In this document: positions 52,311 to 60,042 of the stretch, in pieces | Numbering within the stretch: the first letter of the stretch is position 1 | Layout of the letters: each line of letters opens with the position of its first letter | Assembly: GCA_038213435.1 (NCBI GenBank) | Contig: JBBQTI010000002.1 | Span: forward strand, 1 to 64,000 | Origin: PALSA-610 sp038213435 | Lineage (GTDB): Bacteria; Actinomycetota; Acidimicrobiia; IMCC26256; PALSA-610 | DNA: 64,000 nucleotides | Direction of reading: 5' to 3' | Notes under the pieces: generated by a model | What the model was told of the DNA's origin: nothing | The model's database searches: none | The model's input: only the letters and a program-made list of their open reading frames with translations | Position numbers and translations under genes: made by a program

Positions 52311-54128
52311 ATGCCGGTACTCGAGGACTACGCACTCCTGGGCGATCGGCGGACGGGCGCGCTGGTCTCGCGCGCCGGATCGGTCGACTGGTGGTGCGCG
52401 CCGCGCTTCGATGCGCCCGCGTGCTTCGCGGCGTTGCTCGGGACAGCCGAGCACGGCCGCTTCTCCATCGCCCCGAAGGACGGTGTCGTTCGCACGAGTC
52501 GCCGTTACCGACCGGGCACGATGGTGCTCGAGACCGAGCACGAGACCGCGTCCGGGCGGGTCCGGGTCGTCGACTGCCTCGCGCTGGGGCATTCCCGCCC
52601 GCTGCTCGTGCGGCTCGTCGAGGGTGTCGACGGAGAGGTCGACATGGCGGTCGAGCTCATCGTGCGTTTCGACTACGGCTCGATCGTCCCGTGGGTACGG
52701 CGCGTCGACGATCGGTGGCGCGCGGTTGCCGGTCCCGATGGTCTCGAGCTCTGCACACCATTGCGCCTCCACGGTCGTGATCTGACGTCGGCGGCCGAGT
52801 TCACGGTCGGGGCCGGCGAACACGTTCCCTTCGTTCTCGGTTGGTTTCCTTCGCACGAACCGCGCCGGGTTCCCGACGACGCGAGCGCGCTCGTCGAACA
52901 CACGACCACCACCTGGTCGAGCTGGTCCTCGCGTTGCGAATACGAGGGCGAGTGGCGCGAGCCGGTTTTGCGCTCGCTCATCACCTTGGAGGCGCTCACC
53001 TTCGAGCCGACGGGCGGCATCGTCGCCGCGCCCACCACATCGTTGCCGGAGATGCCCGGAGGCACGCGCAACTGGGACTACCGCTACTGCTGGGTGCGCG
53101 ACGCGACCTTGACGCTCGAGGCGTTCATGATCGGCGGGTACCAGGACGAGGCGTTGCGTTGGCGCGAGTGGCTCTTGCGTGCGGTCGCGGGTGACCCGGA
53201 GCGGCTGCAGACGATGTACGGGGTCGGCGGCGAACGGCGTCTCACCGAGCTCGAGCTCGCATGGTTGCCCGGATACGAGAATTCGCGGCCGGTGCGTACC
53301 GGCAACGGTGCCCATACACAGCTCCAGCTCGACGTGTACGGCGAGCTGCTCGACGTGTTGTGGCAGGCCGCACGAGCGGGCGAGGCGCCCAGCGCGGGTT
53401 CGTGGTCGCTGGCCCAGCTCCTGCTCGAGTCTCTCGAGAGCCGCTGGCGAGAGCCGGACGAGGGCATCTGGGAAGTGCGCGGAGGCCGCCGGCATTTCAC
53501 ACACTCGAAGGTGCTGTGCTGGGTCGCGTTCGACCGCGCGGTCGCGATGGTCGAGCAGGCCGGCTACGACGGTCCGGCGGACCGTTGGCGAGCGGTACGA
53601 GACGAGATCCACGCGGAGGTGTGCGCCAAGGGATACGACGAGGGTCTGGGCGCGTTCACCCAGACCTATTCGTCAACCGAGCTCGACGCCTCCGTGCTCA
53701 TGCTCCCGCTCGTCGGGTTCCTTCCCGGCGACGATCCGCGTGTGCGTTCGACGATCGATGTCCTACGGCGCGAGCTCACCGACGACGGTCTCGTGGTGCG
53801 TTACGACCCGTCCGATCCGGATGTCGACGGTATCGGCGAGCCGGAAGGCGTGTTCCTGCCGTGCAGCTTCTGGATGGTCGAGGCGCTCGCGCTCGCCGGC
53901 GAGCGCGACGACGCGCAGGCGTTGTTCGTGCGCCTGCTCGGGCTCGCCAACGACGTCGGATTGTTCTCGGAGGAGTACCACCCGGGAACGCGCCGGTCCC
54001 TCGGCAACTTTCCGCAGGCGTTCACGCATCTCGCGCTGGTCGGGGCCGCGCACACGCTCGCACCCGAGCGGTCACCCCACCGTCGCCGGCGCCGTGACCC
54101 GAGCCGCGGAGCCGACTCGGTCGCGTAA
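52311..54128 (+). CDS. GH15 glucoamylase/trehalase-type glycoside hydrolase
   Basis: A 605-residue GH15 protein like mycobacterial trehalases. N-terminal beta-sandwich domain starts with YALLGDRRTGALVSRAGSVD; the (alpha/alpha)6 barrel follows with GGTRNWDYRYCWVRDATLTL near residue 245, PDEGIWEVRGGRRHFTHSK near 382 (general-acid Glu) and EEYHPGTRRSLGNFPQAFTH near 545 (base). It should release glucose from trehalose or an alpha-glucan. Cytosolic. Divergent from ppgK, which would phosphorylate the product. Confidence 0.9.
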   Translation: MPVLEDYALLGDRRTGALVSRAGSVDWWCAPRFDAPACFAALLGTAEHGRFSIAPKDGVVRTSRRYRPGTMVLETEHETASGRVRVVDCLALGHSRPLLVRLVEGVDGEVDMAVELIVRFDYGSIVPWVRRVDDRWRAVAGPDGLELCTPLRLHGRDLTSAAEFTVGAGEHVPFVLGWFPSHEPRRVPDDASALVEHTTTTWSSWSSRCEYEGEWREPVLRSLITLEALTFEPTGGIVAAPTTSLPEMPGGTRNWDYRYCWVRDATLTLEAFMIGGYQDEALRWREWLLRAVAGDPERLQTMYGVGGERRLTELELAWLPGYENSRPVRTGNGAHTQLQLDVYGELLDVLWQAARAGEAPSAGSWSLAQLLLESLESRWREPDEGIWEVRGGRRHFTHSKVLCWVAFDRAVAMVEQAGYDGPADRWRAVRDEIHAEVCAKGYDEGLGAFTQTYSSTELDASVLMLPLVGFLPGDDPRVRSTIDVLRRELTDDGLVVRYDPSDPDVDGIGEPEGVFLPCSFWMVEALALAGERDDAQALFVRLLGLANDVGLFSEEYHPGTRRSLGNFPQAFTHLALVGAAHTLAPERSPHRRRRRDPSRGADSVA

Positions 54129-54150
54129 CTGCGGGAGAAATGCACTGACG

Positions 54151-54156
54151 TAATCT
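54151..54156 (+). promoter_or_regulatory. -10 box of the esterase-thioredoxin gene (leaderless)
   Basis: TAATCT ends 6 nt upstream of ATG 54163, and no Shine-Dalgarno lies at a usable distance. Confidence 0.6.
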
Positions 54157-54162
54157 GCGGCC

Positions 54163-55161
54163 ATGTCGCTCGTCACGAACACCGTGAAGGGATCGTCCGC
54201 GCAACGCCTGCTCTTGCTCGTGCACGGCTACGCCGCCGACGAGCGGGATCTCGGTGGTCTTCTTCCCTACCTCGACCCCGACGGCCTGTTCGCGGCGGTG
54301 ATGCCGCGAGCGCCGATCCCGGCGCCGGGCACGCCCGGCCACATGTGGTACGACATGGTCGGCGACGGCGACGTGGCCGCTCAGTTCGCACACGCGCTCG
54401 AGGAGCTCGACGCCCTGGTCGACGCGCAGTGCGCGCTGCTCGGCTTCGATCGCGCGAGCGCGATCTTTGGCGGGTTCTCGCAGGGCGGCGGGCTCGCACT
54501 CGCCCTGGGCCTGTTCTCGAGGGCTGACGGTGTCCCACGCGTGCGCCCGGCCGGGGTGCTCGCGATGAGCCCGGCGGCGATGACCGGTCCGGTCGACGAC
54601 GGCGCGCGCGACGTTAGAGTGCTCGTGCAGCACGGCACCGACGATCCGCTGATCCCCGTGCAGCGGTCCCGGGATCTCGCCCGCGATCTGCGGGAGTTCG
54701 GTATCCCGACCGTGTATCGCGAGTATCCGATGGAGCACCAGGTCGCGGTCGAGGGCTTGCGCGACGCGCGGGCGTGGCTCACCGAGGTGATCGCCGGCGA
54801 GCGGCCCGACGAGCCGGTGCCCGAAGACCCCGTGGAGCTCGTTCCCCCGGTCACGACCGCGCAGTGGGAGGCCCAGGTGCTGAGCAGTGAGCTGCCGGTG
54901 ATCGTCGACTTCTGGGCGCCGTGGTGTCAGCCCTGCCGCCAGGTGTCGCCGATCGTCGAGCAGATCGCGGCGATGCGCGCGTCGTCGTACAAGGTCGTGA
55001 AGGTGAACATCGACGAGGAGCCGAAGCTGGCCCAGGAGTACGGGGTGCAAAACATCCCGATGATCGGGCTCTTCCGCAACGGTCGGCTCGAGCGCGCGTC
55101 GCTCGGGCTCAAGCCGCGCCCCCAGATCGAGGCCGAGCTCGGAATGCTCGTCATCCCCTGA
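54163..55161 (+). CDS. Carboxylesterase/phospholipase-thioredoxin fusion protein
   Basis: A 332-residue fusion. Residues 1-212: alpha/beta-hydrolase of the phospholipase/carboxylesterase (YpfH-like) group with HGYAADERDL, GFSQGG (Ser106), HGTDDPLIP (Asp near 160) and EHQV (His192). Residues 228-332: a complete thioredoxin domain with VDFWAPWCQPCRQ, active-site CQPC at 255-258, and the cis-Pro in QNIPMIGLF. CQPC differs from CGPC of standard thioredoxin and should shift redox potential. No signal peptide, so cytosolic. The esterase might be redox-controlled or act on thioesters bound by the thioredoxin part. Confidence 0.9.
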   Translation: MSLVTNTVKGSSAQRLLLLVHGYAADERDLGGLLPYLDPDGLFAAVMPRAPIPAPGTPGHMWYDMVGDGDVAAQFAHALEELDALVDAQCALLGFDRASAIFGGFSQGGGLALALGLFSRADGVPRVRPAGVLAMSPAAMTGPVDDGARDVRVLVQHGTDDPLIPVQRSRDLARDLREFGIPTVYREYPMEHQVAVEGLRDARAWLTEVIAGERPDEPVPEDPVELVPPVTTAQWEAQVLSSELPVIVDFWAPWCQPCRQVSPIVEQIAAMRASSYKVVKVNIDEEPKLAQEYGVQNIPMIGLFRNGRLERASLGLKPRPQIEAELGMLVIP

Positions 55162-55181
55162 CGCGTTGGCCGCGTCGTCGC

Positions 55182-55472
55182 TCAGTGGCGCTTGATGGAC
55201 TCGGAGACGTCGCGCATCGTCGCCGCGATTGCATCGGCGATCGACGTACCGGCGCTCTTCATCTCGTCTCGCATCGCGGGATCGCGCATGGTCGCTCCGA
55301 TCGTCGTGAATCCCGCGTCCAGCGCCACGGCGAGCTGACGCAGTGCGTCGTTGACCTTTTCCCGCTCGTCCGCGCCGAAGGCGGCGTTGGCGTCGAAACG
55401 GTCCTTGAGGCGTCGGCCGAGGTCGCTCCAGCGGTCGCCGACCTCGTCCCACTTCTCCTTCGCGTCGGACAT
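55182..55472 (-). CDS. Small helical hypothetical protein
   Basis: A 96-residue soluble protein (MSDAKEKWDEVGDRWSDLG at the start), highly charged with amphipathic helices and no Cys. GAGGAGAA lies 6 nt upstream of the ATG. It follows selD on the same strand by 11 bp and may be co-transcribed. No family recognised. Confidence 0.65.
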   Translation of the reverse strand: MSDAKEKWDEVGDRWSDLGRRLKDRFDANAAFGADEREKVNDALRQLAVALDAGFTTIGATMRDPAMRDEMKSAGTSIADAIAATMRDVSESIKRH

Positions 55473-55483
55473 CTGTCTTCTCC

Positions 55484-56539
55484 TCAGCTCTGAACCGTGA
55501 TCCGAGGACCCGGCCGGTTGCCGGTGACCTCGCCGATGACTGCGGATGCAAGCGTGCCGCGTGTCCGGCACTCGTCCAAGAGCCGATCGGCTCGGTCCGG
55601 GGGGACCGACAGCAACAACCCGCCCGACGTCTGCGCGTCGGCCAGGAGGAGCTGCTCGGAGAGGGCCAGATCGCCGAAGTCGACGTCTTCCGCGACGAAC
55701 GCGTGATTGCGCTGCGTGCCCCCCGCGATCATGCCCGCGCCGATGAGCTCCCGGACCCCTTCGATCACGGGAACGGTGCTCGCGTACACGACCGCGCCGG
55801 CGTCGGACGCCACGCACAGCTCCCGCAGGTGTCCGAGCAGCCCGAATCCGGTGACGTCGGTCGCCGCGTTCACGCCCACCGCGAGCGCGGCGTCGCGCGC
55901 CGTGTCGTTGAGGGTCGTCATCACCGACACGGCGGTCGCCAGCAACCCGGCCGACGCGGCCTCGCGCTTGACCGCCGTCGAGATCACCCCGAGCCCAACG
56001 GGTTTGGTGAGCAAGAGCACGTCACCGGGGCGCGCCCCCGCGTTCGTGAGCACCCGCGCCGGATCGACCGTCCCGACGACCGCGAGCCCGTACTTCGGTT
56101 CGGCGTCGTCGATCGAGTGTCCGCCCGCGATCAGGCAACCGGCGGCGGTCGCCACGGCTGCGCCGCCGTCGAGGACCCGGGCGAGGAGCTCGAACGGCAG
56201 GCCCTCGCGCGGCCACCCGACGAGGTTCAACGCGAGCAGCGGTGCGCCGCCCATCGCGTACACGTCGGAGAGCGCGTTCGCCGCCGCGATGCGTCCCCAG
56301 TCGAAAGGATCGTCGACGATCGGGGTGAAGAAGTCGGTGGTGACGACGATCGCGAGGTCGTCCCGCAGTCGGTATACGGCAGCATCGTCGGCGTTGTCGA
56401 ACCCGATCAACAAGTCGGGGTCGGCCACCGATTCGTTGCCTCGAACGAGCCCGAGAACCGTGCGCAGGTCGGAGGGCGAAAGCTTGCACCCGCAACCCGC
56501 GGCGTGCGAGAACGCCGTGAGCCGGACGGTCTGCGTCAC
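55484..56539 (-). CDS. selD: Selenide, water dikinase
   Basis: A 351-residue SelD, which uses ATP and selenide to make selenophosphate, the selenium donor for selenocysteine and selenouridine. The active-site GCGCKLS is at residues 15-21 (Cys16 in the position often occupied by Sec or Cys, Lys19). Other landmarks are DNADDAAVYRL, TTDFFTPIVDDPFDWGRIAA and DVTGFGLLGH. GTG start with TACGAT 6 nt upstream. No selA, selB, tRNA-Sec or selU gene is in the window. Confidence 0.92.
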   Translation of the reverse strand: MTQTVRLTAFSHAAGCGCKLSPSDLRTVLGLVRGNESVADPDLLIGFDNADDAAVYRLRDDLAIVVTTDFFTPIVDDPFDWGRIAAANALSDVYAMGGAPLLALNLVGWPREGLPFELLARVLDGGAAVATAAGCLIAGGHSIDDAEPKYGLAVVGTVDPARVLTNAGARPGDVLLLTKPVGLGVISTAVKREAASAGLLATAVSVMTTLNDTARDAALAVGVNAATDVTGFGLLGHLRELCVASDAGAVVYASTVPVIEGVRELIGAGMIAGGTQRNHAFVAEDVDFGDLALSEQLLLADAQTSGGLLLSVPPDRADRLLDECRTRGTLASAVIGEVTGNRPGPRITVQS

Positions 56540-56545
56540 GGTCGC

Positions 56546-56551
56546 ATCGTA
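56546..56551 (-). promoter_or_regulatory. -10 box of selD (leaderless)
   Basis: TACGAT on the minus strand ends 6 nt before GTG 56539; no Shine-Dalgarno present. Confidence 0.5.
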
Positions 56552-56558
56552 ACGACGC

Positions 56559-57755
56559 TTACGGACGTGACCCCAGCGGGATGAGATCGGGCCGGTAGTA
56601 GCTCACCAGCTGCACGAACGAGCCGGTGTGCGGGGCGTCGATCATCACGCCCGGCCCGACGACCATCCCGACGTGGTGGTTCGTCGGCCCCGACGACCCG
56701 AAGAAGACGAGGTCGCCGGGCTGGAGCGCGCTGATCGGCACATGGGGGAACGCCAGGTACTGCGCTTGGGATCCGTGTGCCATCGAGACGCCGGCCTGCC
56801 GCCACGCCATCATCGTGAGACCGGAGCAGTCGAACGAGTCGGGTCCGACCCCCGCGTACTCGTAGGGCTTGCCGAGCTGGGCACGGGCGTACGCGACGGC
56901 CGCCGCGGCGCCCCCGCTCGGCGCGGGGAGAGGGCCGAGATCGGCGCCCGGGTTGCCGGCGCCCGGTGACACGCCGAGACCGTTGCCGGCCGCGGCCCGC
57001 GCGGCCGCCTGCTGTGCTGCAAGTTGTGCGGCCTGTCGCGCGGCCTCGGCTTGGATGCGCGCCCGTTCGGCCGCGGCCTGGGCCGCGAGCCGCTGTTGTT
57101 CGATCTTGTTCGCGAGAGCGACGATGTCGGATTTCGTCGAGCTGAGCAGCTGCTGCATCTTGGCGTTGATCTGCTCTACGTCACGGTGCGACGCCTCCGC
57201 CACTTTCTGGCGATCCTGCGCTTCGGACTTCTGCTTCTCGAGGTCGGCGGTCTGCCGTTGGAGCTGCTCATCGAGCACCTTCAGCTGATCGATCATTCGG
57301 TTGTCGGTCTCGGCCGCGGCCTCGCCGTACTTGGCGCGCGAGCCGAGCTCCTGCACGCTCGACGCATTGATGCCGAGCGGGTCACCGCTCCCTGCACCCA
57401 TGTAGAGCAGCGCGGCGCGGCCGCCGAGCCGCGCGCGCAGCTGGGTCTCCTGCGCCCGCGCGTCGGCGATGCCCTTCTCGGCGATGAGGATCTGACGATT
57501 CGCGTCCGCGACCGCGTTCTGCGCTTGCAGGTATTGCTCGTCGAGGATGTCGGCGCGCTGGCTGTTTGCCGCGATCTGGGACTCGAGCTGCCGCGCCTGG
57601 GCGGTCTTGGAAGACAGATCATTTTGGGGGGTCGCGCCGGCTGGGACCGCGATCGTGGTCGCGCCGAGGGCCAGACCGAGGGCAAGACTGAGGACCAGGG
57701 GGCGGGCCCGTACGATCCCGCCACCGCGGTGGGAACCCATGCTCCCTCGCGACAT
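56559..57755 (-). CDS. Secreted NlpC/P60 peptidoglycan hydrolase (RipA-like)
   Basis: About 398 residues: signal peptide (VLSLALGLALGATTIAVPAG), a long coiled coil over about residues 45-235 (SSKTAQARQLESQIAANSQR onward), an Ala-rich linker, and a C-terminal NlpC/P60 domain with FDCSGLTMMAW (catalytic Cys), NHHVGMVVG (His) and IDAPHTG. It should cleave peptide stems in cell-wall peptidoglycan, with the coiled coil holding the enzyme inactive until cell division, as in RipA. ATG at 57755 has TAGCAT 8 nt upstream; 57740 is an alternative. Confidence 0.9.
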   Translation of the reverse strand: MSRGSMGSHRGGGIVRARPLVLSLALGLALGATTIAVPAGATPQNDLSSKTAQARQLESQIAANSQRADILDEQYLQAQNAVADANRQILIAEKGIADARAQETQLRARLGGRAALLYMGAGSGDPLGINASSVQELGSRAKYGEAAAETDNRMIDQLKVLDEQLQRQTADLEKQKSEAQDRQKVAEASHRDVEQINAKMQQLLSSTKSDIVALANKIEQQRLAAQAAAERARIQAEAARQAAQLAAQQAAARAAAGNGLGVSPGAGNPGADLGPLPAPSGGAAAAVAYARAQLGKPYEYAGVGPDSFDCSGLTMMAWRQAGVSMAHGSQAQYLAFPHVPISALQPGDLVFFGSSGPTNHHVGMVVGPGVMIDAPHTGSFVQLVSYYRPDLIPLGSRP

Positions 57756-57848
57756 GGGCGTCGATGCTAGACAACCACTGGCCCCAACTGACACATCAGC
57801 CACGTTTGCCCAGGTCACGGCGCCGGGCTCGGGTGGAGTCCGGCCGGA

Positions 57849-58334
57849 TCAGCTGGCGATCGGCCAGCCCGGGGTGGGCTTGGGATCGCCCCGACCCGAC
57901 ACGATCGGGGACGTCCAGTTCTCGTGGCGTGCGATCTCGTTGGCGAGCTTTTGCCATTCGCTCGGGCTCCAGCCCTGCGCCGCGCTCACGAGCGTCGTGT
58001 CTTGGCGAAGGTGCACGAATGCCGGGAGCCTTTCCAGCCCGAGGCTGTCGACGAGCGCCCGGTCGGAATCGCACCACACGAGCCAGTTGTCGACCTCCGC
58101 GCCGAGGATGCGCTCGGCGATCGCCGGCGTCGTCGGAACGCAGATGATCGTCCGGACGTCGCTGTCGCCGAAGGTCGCGAAGATGCGATCGACGATCCCA
58201 AGGAAGCTCGCGCCTTCGGGACGGTCGGGCAGCACCACAATGGCGAGGTTGAAGACGGTCGCCCAATCGTCGAGCGTGCGCGTCTTCCCCCGGTAGCTCG
58301 TGATCGGCAGTAGGGGATCCGGGTTCTTCGCCAT
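57849..58334 (-). CDS. Thioredoxin-fold-like hypothetical protein without active-site Cys pair
   Basis: A 161-residue soluble protein. The segment DRALVDSLGLERLPAFVHLR followed by DTTLVSAAQGWSPSEWQKLA looks like the cis-Pro half of a thioredoxin fold (cis-Pro in LPAFVHL), but there is no CxxC, only isolated Cys. GAGGGAG precedes the ATG. Function unknown; perhaps a structural or binding relative of thioredoxins. Confidence 0.55.
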   Translation of the reverse strand: MAKNPDPLLPITSYRGKTRTLDDWATVFNLAIVVLPDRPEGASFLGIVDRIFATFGDSDVRTIICVPTTPAIAERILGAEVDNWLVWCDSDRALVDSLGLERLPAFVHLRQDTTLVSAAQGWSPSEWQKLANEIARHENWTSPIVSGRGDPKPTPGWPIAS

Positions 58335-58362
58335 TTCTATGGCTCCCTCGGTGCGTCGCGCC

Positions 58363-58419
58363 CTTCGGCGCTCCTTCGCTGCGTCCGCACTCTTCGGCGC
58401 TCCTCGGCTGCGTCCGCGC
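58363..58419. repeat. 28-bp imperfect tandem repeat
   Basis: Two copies, 58363-58390 and 58392-58419, differ at 3 of 28 positions; both contain CTTCGGCGCTCCT and CTGCGTCCGC. A shorter degenerate relative precedes them. They occupy the gap between divergent genes. Confidence 0.8.
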
Positions 58420-58489
58420 CGGACTTCAGAAACCTAGCCGCGGGGTCGTGTCTGGCTCGCGAACGGTGACCGTCTTAGGCTCCGGACCC

Positions 58490-59182
58490 GTGGGCGAGAT
58501 GGTCACCTTCGCGAGCAACGGCGACACCGCGCACGGATACCTCGCGCGTGCGGCGTCGGGTACCGGGCCGGGTGTCTTGGTGGTCCAGGAATGGTGGGGA
58601 CTCGTGCCCCAGATCAAGAAGATGTGCGATCGCTTGGCCGCCGACGGTTTCGTCGCGCTCGCGCCCGACCTGTTTCACGGTGACATCGCGGAGCACACCG
58701 AGATGGACAAGGCCGACCAGCTGATGTCCACGATGCCGATGGATCGCGTGGCCCGCGACACCGGGGGCGCGGTCGACTTCCTCCGAAGCCATTCGGCGGT
58801 GCGGGGAGACAAGGTCGGCGTCGTGGGCTTCTGCATGGGCGGCATGCTCACGCTGCTGGTCGCGGCGCAGCAAGGCGACAAGATCGGCGCGGCTGCGCCC
58901 TATTACGGCGCCCCCTTCGGCGACAGCGCTCCCGACTGGTCCGGCCTCACGGCCCCGGTCCGGGGGCACTTCGCGGGCAACGACGACTTCTTCCCGCCCG
59001 ACGCGGTGCGAGAGCTCGAGCGTCAGCTGCGCGACATGGGCAAGGACGTCGAGTTGGAGATCCATGCCGGCTCCGGGCACGCGTTCCTCAACGAGGAGAA
59101 CCCCATCGGAACCTACGACGCGGGTCTCGCCGCCAAGTGCTGGGCCGCGACCGTGGCGTTCCTGCACGACCGTCTCGATTGA
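58490..59182 (+). CDS. Dienelactone hydrolase family protein
   Basis: A 230-residue alpha/beta-hydrolase of the dienelactone-hydrolase family, which uses Cys as nucleophile: GFCMGG near residue 110, Asp in AGNDDFF near 165 and His in GSGHAFLN near 200. Acts on lactones or ester intermediates of aromatic catabolism. Start taken at GTG 58490 (family N-terminus GEMVTF), with ATG 58499 and GTG 58448 as alternatives; TAGGCT lies 8 nt upstream of 58490. Confidence 0.85.
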   Translation: MGEMVTFASNGDTAHGYLARAASGTGPGVLVVQEWWGLVPQIKKMCDRLAADGFVALAPDLFHGDIAEHTEMDKADQLMSTMPMDRVARDTGGAVDFLRSHSAVRGDKVGVVGFCMGGMLTLLVAAQQGDKIGAAAPYYGAPFGDSAPDWSGLTAPVRGHFAGNDDFFPPDAVRELERQLRDMGKDVELEIHAGSGHAFLNEENPIGTYDAGLAAKCWAATVAFLHDRLD

Positions 59183-59195
59183 CTGCGGGCGCCGG

Positions 59196-60020
59196 TCAGG
59201 CGCCGAGTGCGCGCAACATCGCGGGCGGGATCTCGTCGCGCCCCTCGGCGAGCAGCTGCGCGCGTTGGATGTTGATCGCGTCGCGGGGGTCGCGTTCGGG
59301 CCAACGATCCCACGGACCCGGTGGGATCTCGCCCGCCACACAATGACGCAGGTATTGCTGAAGCTCGCGGACCTCGGCCTCGCCACCGACCGGGCCGTGA
59401 CCCGGCACGATCGTCTCCGCAAGATCGGCGATCGCGTCGAGCACGTCGGCCCACATCGCGCAGTCACCCTGGAACGCGAGCGGCGTCACCCCGAAAAAGC
59501 ACAGATCGCCGGCGAAGAGCACGTCGACATCCGCGACGAGCGCCATGACGTCACCTGCGGTGTGACCTGTCGCGGGCAGCACCTCGATGCGCGGCGTCAG
59601 CTCCGCGGCGTCGGTCACGAGATGGGTCACTGGTCGCGTGCCGAGCTCGGCGAGCTCGTCGAACTCGGCTTTGAACGCGGGCATGAACGCCTTGTATGCC
59701 GCGACCGGCATCTCGCCGTCGAGGAGCTCGCTCGTCTGCGGAGATCCGAGCACCGAGGCCATCGGGAAGGCGCGGGTGCCGCCCACGTGGTCGACGTGTG
59801 CGTGGGTCAGCACCAAGCGCCGGACCGGACGCCCGAGCCGGGCGACCGCGGCCGCGAACGGTTCCCACTGCGAGCGCACCATGAGTGTGTCGACCACGGT
59901 CAGGCCGTCGTCGTCGGCGATCACCCCCGCGTTGCTCACGCCCGATTCGCCACCCGGCTGCAGCCATACCCACACCCCCTCGGCCAGCTCCTGGAGGGCG
60001 CGGGTTGGGAGCGTCACCAT
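59196..60020 (-). CDS. Metallo-beta-lactamase-fold hydrolase
   Basis: A 274-residue MBL-fold protein. Metal motif HAHVDHVGG near residue 80, later His in GHTAGDVMAL near 160 and Asp in FAGDLCFFG near 175, with final His in VPGHGPVG. It hydrolyses a thioester, lactone or similar; substrate unknown. ATG 60020 is chosen because TACCGT lies 6 nt upstream and a start at 60044 would collide with the divergent gene. Confidence 0.85.
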   Translation of the reverse strand: MVTLPTRALQELAEGVWVWLQPGGESGVSNAGVIADDDGLTVVDTLMVRSQWEPFAAAVARLGRPVRRLVLTHAHVDHVGGTRAFPMASVLGSPQTSELLDGEMPVAAYKAFMPAFKAEFDELAELGTRPVTHLVTDAAELTPRIEVLPATGHTAGDVMALVADVDVLFAGDLCFFGVTPLAFQGDCAMWADVLDAIADLAETIVPGHGPVGGEAEVRELQQYLRHCVAGEIPPGPWDRWPERDPRDAINIQRAQLLAEGRDEIPPAMLRALGA

Positions 60021-60026
60021 GGGGGC

Positions 60027-60036
60027 ACGGTACCCT
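60027..60036. promoter_or_regulatory. Interlocked divergent -10 boxes for 60020 (-) and 60043 (+)
   Basis: ACGGTACCCT contains TACCGT on the minus strand (complement of 60027-60032, 6 nt from ATG 60020) and TACCCT on the plus strand (60031-60036, 6 nt from ATG 60043). The two boxes share the central TA pair at 60031-60032; the start codons are 22 bp apart. Confidence 0.7.
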
Positions 60037-60042
60037 TCGGCC

